64,000 nt of DNA from the NCBI RefSeq assembly GCF_016919385.1, contig NZ_CP070351.1:1860001-1924000 (forward strand). The letters run 5' to 3'. Below the pieces are notes generated by a model. It ran no database searches. It saw only the letters and a program-made list of their open reading frames with translations, and was not told the origin of the DNA. How positions within the stretch are numbered: the stretch's first letter is position 1; every line of letters starts with the position of its first letter. Positions 55,427 to 62,292 of this stretch are shown one piece after another. The position numbers were made by a program, and so were the translations under genes. Source of the stretch: Gordonia sp. PDNC005 (GTDB taxonomy: Bacteria; Actinomycetota; Actinomycetes; Mycobacteriales; Mycobacteriaceae).

Positions 55427-55599
55427 GTCGCGACGGTGTTGAGCCGGTCTTCTGTGTGACACGTCAACTCCCTTCGGGAGCGTTGCCAAATGCGCTAAGA
55501 CGACGGCACGCGCCACAGCAAGCACAAATCCGCACGTCCCCTCTGGTCACGGCATCTCTTGAGCCGCTCAAAGCACGCCTTTTCGCCGCCGCGACCCTC

Positions 55600-55639
55600 A
55601 ACGACAAACGCGGCCTTCAGGAAGGCCGCGTTTGTCGTT
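55600..55639. repeat. hairpin repeat copy B2
   Basis: A perfect 19-bp inverted repeat (55600-55618 with 55621-55639) around ag; the loop is probably tcag with unpaired flanks. Inner arms are again the aaacgcggcct/aggccgcgttt pair. It lies 217 nt from B1, close to the A1-A2 spacing of 208 nt. Confidence 0.85.
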
Positions 55640-55700
55640 TGAGCGTCGGTTTGCATCAAAGAGTGCAGCGTTGGTCTGCAAGCCTGATGGCAGACCTGCC

Positions 55701-55873
55701 CCTTGAGCGAACCTGCCAACCTGCTCCTTGAGCGAGCTCTCATTCCTGCTCCTTGAGCGAGCTTGCGAGTCGAAAGGTGTTGCTGCAAAGGACCTTTCGA
55801 CTCGCTCCGCTCGCTCAAGGAGCAGGGGAACGATCCGCTCGCTCAAGGAGCAGGGGGACGATCCGCTCAAGGA
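55701..55873. repeat. nested inverted array of a ccttgagcga unit
   Basis: Three forward copies of (t)ccttgagcga (55701, 55725, 55750) face three inverted copies tcgctcaagga or near (55811, 55839, 55863). The centre is a 13-bp stem cgagtcgaaaggt / acctttcgactcg (55766-55778 and 55792-55804). The whole can fold as one long hairpin just beyond the GST-family stop. Confidence 0.8.
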
Positions 55874-55883
55874 GCAGGAGAGG

Positions 55884-56864
55884 CTAGACCAGCGGGGCCG
55901 GAGCGGTGCCGCGGCCGAAGGGCGAACCGCCGAGCGCTTCGCGGCCGTGCGGATCGGCCCAGTTCGCGAGGTCGGGGCCCTTCGGGACGATTCCCGACGG
56001 GTTGATGTCGCGATGCACCTCGTAGTAGTGCGATTTGATGTGGTCGAAGTTCGTCGAATCTCCGAAGCCCGGCGTCTGGAACAAGTCGCGAGCGTACGCC
56101 CACAGCACCGGCATCTCCGACAGCTTCGCTCGGTTGCATTTGAAGTGGCCGTGGTACACCGGATCGAACCGGGCGAGCGTGGTGAAGAGACGGATGTCGG
56201 CCTCGGTGATCGTGTCGCCGACGAGGTAACGCTGGGTCTTCAGCCGATCGCTGAGCCAGTCCAGGCGAGAGAACAGTTGATCATAGGCGGCGTCGTACGA
56301 CTCCTGCGAGCCTGCGAATCCGCACCGGTAGACGCCGTTGTTGACGTCGCGATACACGAGTTTGTTCACCTCGTCGATCTCGGTCCGGAGATCTTCCGGG
56401 TACAGGTCCGGCGCCCCCTCGCGGTGGAAGTCGGTCCACTCGAGCGAGAAGTCGATGGTCATCTGCGGGAAGTTGTTCGTGACGACGGCTCCCGTCGGAA
56501 CGTCGACGATCGCCGGCACCGTGATCCCCTTCTCGTAGCCGGGGACTCGGGCGAAGTAGGCGTCCTGCAGCCGCGGGATCTGCAGCACCGGATCGAGGTG
56601 TCCCGGATCGAGGTCGAACGTCCACGACCGACTGTCGTGCGTCGGTCCGCACACGCCCATGCTGATCGCGTTCTCCAGGCCGAGGAGACGCCGGACGATG
56701 ATCGTCCGGTTCGCCCACGGACATGCGTAGGAGACGACGAGGCGATACCGGCCGGCCTCCACCGGGTAGCCGTCTGCCCCGTCACGCGTGATCCGCGTCT
56801 CGATGTAGCGCGTGTCCCGCTCGTACGGCTGGTTCGCCTCGACGTACGTGCCCTGCTCTGCCAT
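55884..56864 (-). CDS. glutathione S-transferase family, hydroquinone-reductase (ECM4/YqjG) type
   Basis: This 326-residue protein has the xi-class GST layout: active-site motif ACPWANR with Cys48, conserved WTFDLDPGHLDPV and an all-helical C-terminal domain ending DINPSGIVPKGPD. Xi-class enzymes reduce thiolated hydroquinones. Actinobacteria of this type make mycothiol rather than glutathione, so the thiol partner is probably mycothiol (inference). It lies 2 nt downstream of the unknown gene at 56867, on the same strand, so the two are likely co-transcribed. Confidence 0.9.
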   Translation of the reverse strand: MAEQGTYVEANQPYERDTRYIETRITRDGADGYPVEAGRYRLVVSYACPWANRTIIVRRLLGLENAISMGVCGPTHDSRSWTFDLDPGHLDPVLQIPRLQDAYFARVPGYEKGITVPAIVDVPTGAVVTNNFPQMTIDFSLEWTDFHREGAPDLYPEDLRTEIDEVNKLVYRDVNNGVYRCGFAGSQESYDAAYDQLFSRLDWLSDRLKTQRYLVGDTITEADIRLFTTLARFDPVYHGHFKCNRAKLSEMPVLWAYARDLFQTPGFGDSTNFDHIKSHYYEVHRDINPSGIVPKGPDLANWADPHGREALGGSPFGRGTAPAPLV

Positions 56865-56866
56865 TC

Positions 56867-57532
56867 CTATGCCATCCCTTCGAATGCTCGGCCGAGTTCC
56901 ACGTCGACATCGATGAGTCGTGCCTTCTTGACCTCGGGCTTGTCGACCTCGTCGGCGACGAAGCGCGCGATCACGCGCCGGATCTCGTCGTCGACCTGCG
57001 CGAGGTAGCGGATTATCGATCCGCGGATGTTGTGGGAAGCGACGTCGACGAAGACGTCGCGCGGCCTAGGCGTCTCGACCTCGATACGCAGTTGGAGCGG
57101 TTCGGCGCACCGGACGGCGAGCGGCAACGTGACCAGACCGTCGACGTCGTAACGGATGCGGTCGACCTTGAGGTCGACGACCAGACCGATCGACAGCGGA
57201 AGCTTCACCGTGAACGTGATCGTGTCCGCGACTTGCCGGGTGATCTCCGGCTCGTCGATCTTGACGTTGGCCTGGACCTTGACCACACCACCGGGCCCGG
57301 CGGCGATCGGGCCCACCTGGAACTCCTCACCGGCGATCGCCGTGAAAGCGGCACCGATACGAGCCTCGGTCACTGCGACCTCGAAGAAGCGCCTGCCGAA
57401 CTGCTCGTACGTCAGGTACGCACGGCCGTCATCGGTGGACTCGACCGGGGCACTCACCTGGACGACCTCACTGACTTCGCCTGTCACTTCTTCGGAAACC
57501 ACGTTCTCGGGCACCATTACATCGTGCCGCAT
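56867..57532 (-). CDS. conserved actinobacterial protein of unknown function
   Basis: This 221-residue soluble protein has no motif I can assign. It is largely beta-strand in look (VKVQANVKIDEPEITRQV, TFTVKLPLSIGLVVDLKVDR, DVDGLVTLPLAVRCAEPLQL), with a helical end (RYLAQVDDEIRRVIARFVADEVDKPEVKKA), a build that resembles lipid-binding beta-rich domains, though this is only impression. No signal peptide, cysteine count is one. ATG 57532 gives the longest product, ATG 57517 is equally possible. It is 2 nt from the GST-like gene. Confidence 0.65.
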   Translation of the reverse strand: MRHDVMVPENVVSEEVTGEVSEVVQVSAPVESTDDGRAYLTYEQFGRRFFEVAVTEARIGAAFTAIAGEEFQVGPIAAGPGGVVKVQANVKIDEPEITRQVADTITFTVKLPLSIGLVVDLKVDRIRYDVDGLVTLPLAVRCAEPLQLRIEVETPRPRDVFVDVASHNIRGSIIRYLAQVDDEIRRVIARFVADEVDKPEVKKARLIDVDVELGRAFEGMA

Positions 57533-57587
57533 CTGCGAGGGAATCGCCTACCTCGCTATGCCACCCTCAGCGGCGGCGCGCACTCAC

Positions 57588-58082
57588 CTAGCGCTTACTC
57601 GCGTCCGGGACGCGAGGTCCGCACCGGACGCCGGGCACCGTGGTGAACTCGAAATGCCACCACTCATTGTCGAAGGTCCGACACAGTCCGTATCGAAACC
57701 CGTGCCGTTCGAGCCACGCGGCTCCCTGCCGCGGTCCCACGTCGATCGCACGGCCTGTCACATGGGTCGACCTCGACGGAGGAAGCACCCACCTACTCGC
57801 GGCGGCGGCACTGCCGTAGCGGCGGACGCCCTCGCGCCACATCCGGTCCTGTTCGCCCCACGAGCGCTTGCCCGACGTGATGTGCATGGGTGTCCCGGCC
57901 CGCTGCGCGTCCGAGCGCGCCACCGTGTAGGCGATCGCGAGCTGCGGCGTCAATCCGGCAGTGCCCGGCGCGAGCCGTACTCCCAGCACGTTCGCGGCCG
58001 GTTCGGCCGCTGCCGATCCGGCGTGGGCCGTGAAGAGCAGTCCGACCGCCGCCATCACCGCACATGTTCCAGCACGCTTCAT
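57588..58082 (-). CDS. secreted VanY/M15-type D,D-carboxypeptidase-like protein
   Basis: This 164-residue protein has a signal peptide (cleavage probably after AHAGSAAA, near residue 26) and the M15 zinc site: STHVTGRAIDVG (His107, Asp114) and EWWHFEF (Glu140, His143). It should trim peptidoglycan stem peptides outside the membrane. It contains no cell-wall binding repeat. The gene stands alone, divergent from the regulator at 58296; 213 nt separate them without other visible genes. Confidence 0.9.
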   Translation of the reverse strand: MKRAGTCAVMAAVGLLFTAHAGSAAAEPAANVLGVRLAPGTAGLTPQLAIAYTVARSDAQRAGTPMHITSGKRSWGEQDRMWREGVRRYGSAAAASRWVLPPSRSTHVTGRAIDVGPRQGAAWLERHGFRYGLCRTFDNEWWHFEFTTVPGVRCGPRVPDASKR

Positions 58083-58282
58083 GGGGTCGACGTTACCGAG
58101 ACCGACGGACTTTCGCGCGCACTGACTTCAATTCGCGCCCACCTCGGCCGGGTGGCGCAATCACCCTGACCGATCCGGATAACCGCAGTTCATGCGGTGT
58201 CCGGCCGGCTCACGGCATGGCGGGTTCGGCGGGGCGCGAGCGACGTGCCCGCCGTCCATCAGGACCTCTGTCGAAACGCCCA

Positions 58283-58288
58283 TAGGCT
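58283..58288 (+). promoter_or_regulatory. -10 box for the gntR-UTRA gene, leaderless start
   Basis: TAGGCT is followed by 7 nt and then ATG 58296, with no ribosome site. It would drive the whole 58.3-64 kb gene run. Confidence 0.5.
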
Positions 58289-58295
58289 CCCTCCC

Positions 58296-59063
58296 ATGCC
58301 GATCACGACTGACCCCCGCCGACGCCGGGCCGACGACGCACGCGTTGTCGCCGACGTGTTGCGGCGCGAGATCGACCGAGGCGACCGGACCGGTGCACTC
58401 GACGAGAACGCGTTGGCCGCGGAGTTCGACGTGTCCCGCAACGCCGTTCGTGACGCACTCGGTCTGCTCTCCGCTCAAGGCCAGATCGATCGGGCACCAC
58501 GGGTCGGAACTCACGTCGTGCGCCGAAAAGTCGAGCACGGCATCGATGAACTCCGTGGACTCAAAGAGACCCTGCTCGGACACGGCGACGTCCGCAACGA
58601 GATCCGCGTCGCGACGGTGCTCCGCGCTCCGGTCGCAGTCGCTCATCGCCTGCACCTCACGCCGGGAGACGACGTGGTGTACATCGAACGACTCCGCTAC
58701 CTCGACGACGAACCCGTCAGCCTCGACCTCACGTATCTGACGCCCGACGTCGGGATACCCCTCCTCGATCACGACATCGAGAACACAGACGTCTTCGTCC
58801 TGCTCGAAGTGGTGTCCGGCGAGCGCCTCCATTCGGCCGAGCAGAGTGTCGAGGCAGCCAACGCCGATCCGCACTCTGCGGCCAACCTCGACGTCCCGCC
58901 CGGTACCGCCGTCCTCCTCATGGAACGGCTCACTCGCCTCGGGCAGAACGCTCGCCCCGTCGATCTCGAGTACCTGCGGATACGAAGTGACCGGATCAGT
59001 CTGCACGCCACCGCATTCCGCGACACACCAACGACCATCCCTTTGATCGGAGATTCCCGATGA
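58296..59063 (+). CDS. GntR family regulator with UTRA domain (HutC type)
   Basis: This 255-residue regulator has an N-terminal GntR winged helix (VVADVLRREIDRGDRTGALD, LAAEFDVSRNAVRDALGLLS) and a C-terminal UTRA ligand domain (VVYIERLRYLDDEPVSLDLTYL, AVLLMERLTRLGQNARPVDLEYLR). It is the first gene of the ferredoxin-ABC-flavoprotein operon: the ferredoxin gene starts within its stop codon (ATGA). By position it should sense the imported compound or its product and control the operon. Confidence 0.9.
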   Translation: MPITTDPRRRRADDARVVADVLRREIDRGDRTGALDENALAAEFDVSRNAVRDALGLLSAQGQIDRAPRVGTHVVRRKVEHGIDELRGLKETLLGHGDVRNEIRVATVLRAPVAVAHRLHLTPGDDVVYIERLRYLDDEPVSLDLTYLTPDVGIPLLDHDIENTDVFVLLEVVSGERLHSAEQSVEAANADPHSAANLDVPPGTAVLLMERLTRLGQNARPVDLEYLRIRSDRISLHATAFRDTPTTIPLIGDSR

Positions 59064-59287
59064 GCCTTGTCAACAACCGCACTGATGTGCCGGTGACGAT
59101 CGACGAGTCGCTGTGCATCGACGGCTGCACCCTCTGCGTCGAGGTCTGTCCCCTCGACTCCCTCGCCATCAATCCCGAGTCCGGCAAGGCCTTCATGCAC
59201 GTCGACGAATGCTGGTACTGCGGCCCGTGCGCCATCCGGTGCCCCACCGGCGCAGTCACCGTCAACATGCCCTATCTGCTGCGCTGA
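59060..59287 (+). CDS. 2[4Fe-4S] ferredoxin (AprB-like)
   Basis: This 75-residue ferredoxin has two complete cluster motifs: Cys19, 23, 26, 30 (CIDGCTLCVEVCP) and Cys51, 54, 57, 61 (CWYCGPCAIRCP). The first motif has a three-residue gap, CxxxCxxCxxxCP, as in AprB-type beta subunits. It lies upstream of an AprA/SdhA-like flavoprotein in the same gene run, so the two probably form an electron-transfer pair. Start and stop overlaps link it to the regulator gene. Confidence 0.92.
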   Translation: MSLVNNRTDVPVTIDESLCIDGCTLCVEVCPLDSLAINPESGKAFMHVDECWYCGPCAIRCPTGAVTVNMPYLLR

Positions 59288-59337
59288 CGCGCACCGTACG
59301 TTCTCCAACCGCTCCCCTCACAGCCCCGAGGTCTCCC

Positions 59338-60717
59338 ATGCCAAGATTTCGTCCTGCCGTCGCGGCCGCCGTCGCCGCCTTGATCGCCGCGTCCACGGCT
59401 GCCTGCTCACTCTCTCCCGAAGCCGACGGCGATTCGACGGTCGTGGTCGTCGGCTATCAGTCGAAGACGATCAACACAGTCACCGCGGGCACGCTGCTTC
59501 GTTCGCGCGGAGACTTCGAACGCAGGCTCGACGACGTCACGAAGCGAACCGGCACGAAGTACACCGTGCGGTGGGAGGACTACGACACGGGCGCGCCGAT
59601 CACCACGGGCATGATCGCGGGCAAGATCGACCTCGGCTCGATGGGTGATTACCCGTTGCTCATCAACGGCTCACGCGCCAACGGCAACCCGGCGACTGCC
59701 ACATCGATCCTGTCGGTGACCGGGTCATCGCCGAAGGGATCACTGAACATGGTGGTCACCGCACCCGATTCACCGATCTCGTCGATCCGCGACCTCGGCG
59801 GCAAGCGGGTGTCGGCGAGTGTCGGGTCCGCAGGTCACGGCACTCTGCTGGCCGGCTTGTCGAATGCCCACATCCCCGTCGACGACGTCGAGGTCAGCAA
59901 CCAGCAGCCGCAAGTCGGCGCATCGGCCCTGGAGAGCGGAAAGGTCGACGCCCTCGCCCAGTTCGTCGCATGGCCCGGTCTCCTCGTCTTCCAGAACAAG
60001 GCCAAGCTGATCTACGACGGCGCGCAGTCCGGCCGTCCCACCCTCCACGGCACCATCACACGCAACGCTTTCGCCAAGGACAATCCCGACGTGGTCGAGG
60101 CGTTCCTTCAAGCACAGTTGGACGCGACGAAGGCTCTGGTCAGAGATCCCCTCGAGGCAGCGCGTGAGGTCGCCGAAGCGAGTGGCCTCCCCGCCGAGGT
60201 GGTGTACCTCTACAACGGCCCCGGAGGCACCGACTTCAACCCGGCGCTCAAGCCGAACCTGGTCGACGCGCTGACTGCCGACACGCCGTATCTCGAGTCG
60301 ATCGGCAAGTTCCCGAACCCCGTCGACCTCGGAACCTTCGTCGACGACAAGCCGCTGCGCGCAGCGGCCGGCGCGACGGGCACTGACTACCCGGCGCTCC
60401 TGGCCCGCACCGGCAACGATTCCACGGCGGTCGGCGAAGTGTGGTACTCGGGTTCGACGACGACCAAGGTCGACGACGCGACCGCAGTCCTGCGCCTGGT
60501 CCGAGCAGCGCGCGTTGCTAAGAAGACCGTGACGGCCGCGTACATCACCGACGCCCTCGTCGGCACCCGGTGGTTCGCGGACCACGCTGTCTGGCTCAAG
60601 GACGGCGGCGTGTTCCACGCATTCACCACCGCAGACAACGCAGCCGCCTGGAGGTCCACCCACCCGACCGCCACGCCTGTGACGTACGCCGAGGCTCTCG
60701 CACAGGTTCAGTCGTGA
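59338..60717 (+). CDS. ABC substrate-binding lipoprotein fused to a NosL-like domain
   Basis: This 459-residue lipoprotein (lipobox TAAC, Cys23) has an SsuA/NrtA/TauA-like binding domain up to about residue 335 (VVGYQSKTINTVTAG, IAGKIDLGSMGDYPLLINGS, RDLGGKRVSASVGSAGHG, SALESGKVDALAQFVAWPG). An extra ~110 residues follow; they resemble NosL (DDATAVLRLV, VTAAYITDALVGTRWFADHA, FHAFTTADNAAAWRSTHP) without its Cys-His-Gly-Met copper site. The usual family length is about 320-350 aa. Ligand unknown; a sulfonate, taurine-like or other anion is likely. Its stop overlaps the permease GTG. Confidence 0.82.
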   Translation: MPRFRPAVAAAVAALIAASTAACSLSPEADGDSTVVVVGYQSKTINTVTAGTLLRSRGDFERRLDDVTKRTGTKYTVRWEDYDTGAPITTGMIAGKIDLGSMGDYPLLINGSRANGNPATATSILSVTGSSPKGSLNMVVTAPDSPISSIRDLGGKRVSASVGSAGHGTLLAGLSNAHIPVDDVEVSNQQPQVGASALESGKVDALAQFVAWPGLLVFQNKAKLIYDGAQSGRPTLHGTITRNAFAKDNPDVVEAFLQAQLDATKALVRDPLEAAREVAEASGLPAEVVYLYNGPGGTDFNPALKPNLVDALTADTPYLESIGKFPNPVDLGTFVDDKPLRAAAGATGTDYPALLARTGNDSTAVGEVWYSGSTTTKVDDATAVLRLVRAARVAKKTVTAAYITDALVGTRWFADHAVWLKDGGVFHAFTTADNAAAWRSTHPTATPVTYAEALAQVQS

Positions 60718-61541
60718 CTGCCTCGGCCGTCTCCGCCCGGCGGACGGCGACCGCGGTGGGCCTGCGCGACGCGGGACGCTGGGCGCTGCGGATCTCGGCA
60801 GTCCTGGTCGCCGTGAGCGTCTGGCAGCTCCTGGCGGCCAACAACGTCGTTCTCTGGTTGCACTTCGACACCGTCCCGTCGCCGATCGAGGTCCTCGACG
60901 CGTGGGGCGACCGCCTCGGAACACGCGCCTACTACCTCGACATCGGGCAGTCACTCGTCCGGATCGGTACGGGCTTCATCCTCGCCGGCGGCGTCGGTGT
61001 ACCGCTCGGAATCGCGCTCGGCAGGTCCAGGCTCGCGGGTGACACCCTCGGCACCCTGACCGAGTTGGCGCGACCGATCCCGGCGATCGCCCTGGTACCG
61101 ATAGCGATCCTGGTGTTCCCGAGCGATGAGGCGGGAATGGTGTTCATCACCTTCGTCGCCGCCCTGTTCCCGATCGTCGTGTCGACGCGGCACGCGGTCA
61201 GAGCACTCCCGACGATCTGGGAGGAGTCGGTGCTGACCATGGGCGGGACACGACGTGACGTTGTGCTCCGAGTGATCCTGCCCGGCATAACGCCAGGGGT
61301 GTTCGGCGGTCTGTCCGTCGGAATCGGCGTCGCCTGGATCTGCCTGATCTCGGCGGAGATGATCTCCGGCCGTCTCGGAATCGGGTACCAGACCTGGCAG
61401 AGCTACACGGTGGTCGACTACCCGGGTGTCTTCGTCGGAATGTTCACGATCGCCGCCCTCGGCGCCTTCACATCGGGCGCCATCGAACTGATCGGCCGCC
61501 GGGTCACCGGCTGGCTTCCTCGAGGAGAGAGGCCCTCATGA
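60714..61541 (+). CDS. ABC transporter permease (SsuC/TauC type)
   Basis: This 275-residue inner-membrane permease has about six segments and the EAA loop (RALPTIWEESVLTMGGTRRDVVLRVILPG). It belongs to the nitrate/sulfonate/taurine importer family. GTG 60714 overlaps the stop of the binding-protein gene (GTGA) and its own stop overlaps the ATPase start (ATGA). Confidence 0.9.
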   Translation: MTASAVSARRTATAVGLRDAGRWALRISAVLVAVSVWQLLAANNVVLWLHFDTVPSPIEVLDAWGDRLGTRAYYLDIGQSLVRIGTGFILAGGVGVPLGIALGRSRLAGDTLGTLTELARPIPAIALVPIAILVFPSDEAGMVFITFVAALFPIVVSTRHAVRALPTIWEESVLTMGGTRRDVVLRVILPGITPGVFGGLSVGIGVAWICLISAEMISGRLGIGYQTWQSYTVVDYPGVFVGMFTIAALGAFTSGAIELIGRRVTGWLPRGERPS

Positions 61542-62292
61542 GCACGGCAATCGACATCAACGGCCTCACGTTGCGCCACGGCGACCGGATCGTCGTCGAT
61601 CGACTCTCACTGGCGATCCGGCAGGTCAGATCCTGGTCGTCACCGGCCCGTCCGGCTGCGGAAAGTCGACATTGTTGCGCGCTGTCGCAGGACTGCGCCC
61701 CATCGACGGCGGCGCCATCACAGCGGACGGCGAGCCCGTTGTGGGAACGTCGAGGGACCGCGCGATGGTCTTCCAGGACGACGCGCTGCATCCCTGGCGG
61801 ACAGTCCGCCGGAACATCACGCTCGCACTGGGCCTGCGCGGAGTGCCACGGGCCGAGCGCTCCGCAGAGGCGAATCGGTGGATCGACGAGATCGGTCTCG
61901 ACGAGTTCGCGGATCATCTGCCGCGCGAACTGTCCGGAGGGATGCGGCAGCGTGTCCAACTGGCACGCGGCCTGGCCGGCGCACCGCGCACGGTTCTCAT
62001 GGACGAACCCTTCGGCGCCCTCGACGCGCAGACCCGGCAGTCGATGCAGCAACTGTTGATCCGCACACTGCGCGCGCATCCGGCGACCATCATATTCGTC
62101 ACTCACGACATCGACGAAGCCGTGCTGCTCGGCGACCGGATCGTCGTGCTCGATCACGCGGGCCGCGGGATCCGCCGGATCGTCGACGTGCCGCACCCCC
62201 GCTCGGCGTCCGTCGCCAACCAGTCCGCTCGCGACGAGGCGGCCGACGCCCTCGCCAGCGGTGCACTTCTGAGAGAAAGGGTCGTCGCATGA
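61538..62292 (+). pseudogene. ABC transporter ATP-binding gene (SsuB/TauB type) with an apparent frameshift
   Basis: The N-terminus (ATG 61538, STAIDINGLTLRHGDRIVVDRLSLAIR) reads in one frame, and from about 61622 the protein continues in another: GQILVVTGPSGCGKSTLLRA with Walker A, then LSGGMRQRVQLARGL, TVLMDEPFGALD and the H-loop FVTHDIDEAV, ending 62292. One missing C in the run at 61622 (expected CGG-CCA-GGT) would restore one frame; no start codon exists in the second frame upstream of Walker A. The rest is intact, so it is a recent mutation or a base-call error. The flavoprotein ATG overlaps the stop. Confidence 0.85.

Larger units (their letters stand above)
55327..55883. other. 557-nt convergent gap with two repeat families
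   Basis: No gene is credible here; the short frames read repeat-derived residues (TNAA-x-KAAF and SLKEQ-like words). It contains hairpins B1 (55379) and B2 (55600) and a nested inverted array of the cctt-gagcga unit (55701-55873). Confidence 0.8.

Noticed and set aside
55701..55873. CRISPR array
   Set aside because: Copies are short, in both orientations and spaced irregularly by about 14-17 nt; no cas gene is near.
61600..61640. programmed frameshift in the ABC ATPase gene
   Set aside because: No slippery heptamer or downstream stimulatory structure was recognised; a lost C explains the change more simply.
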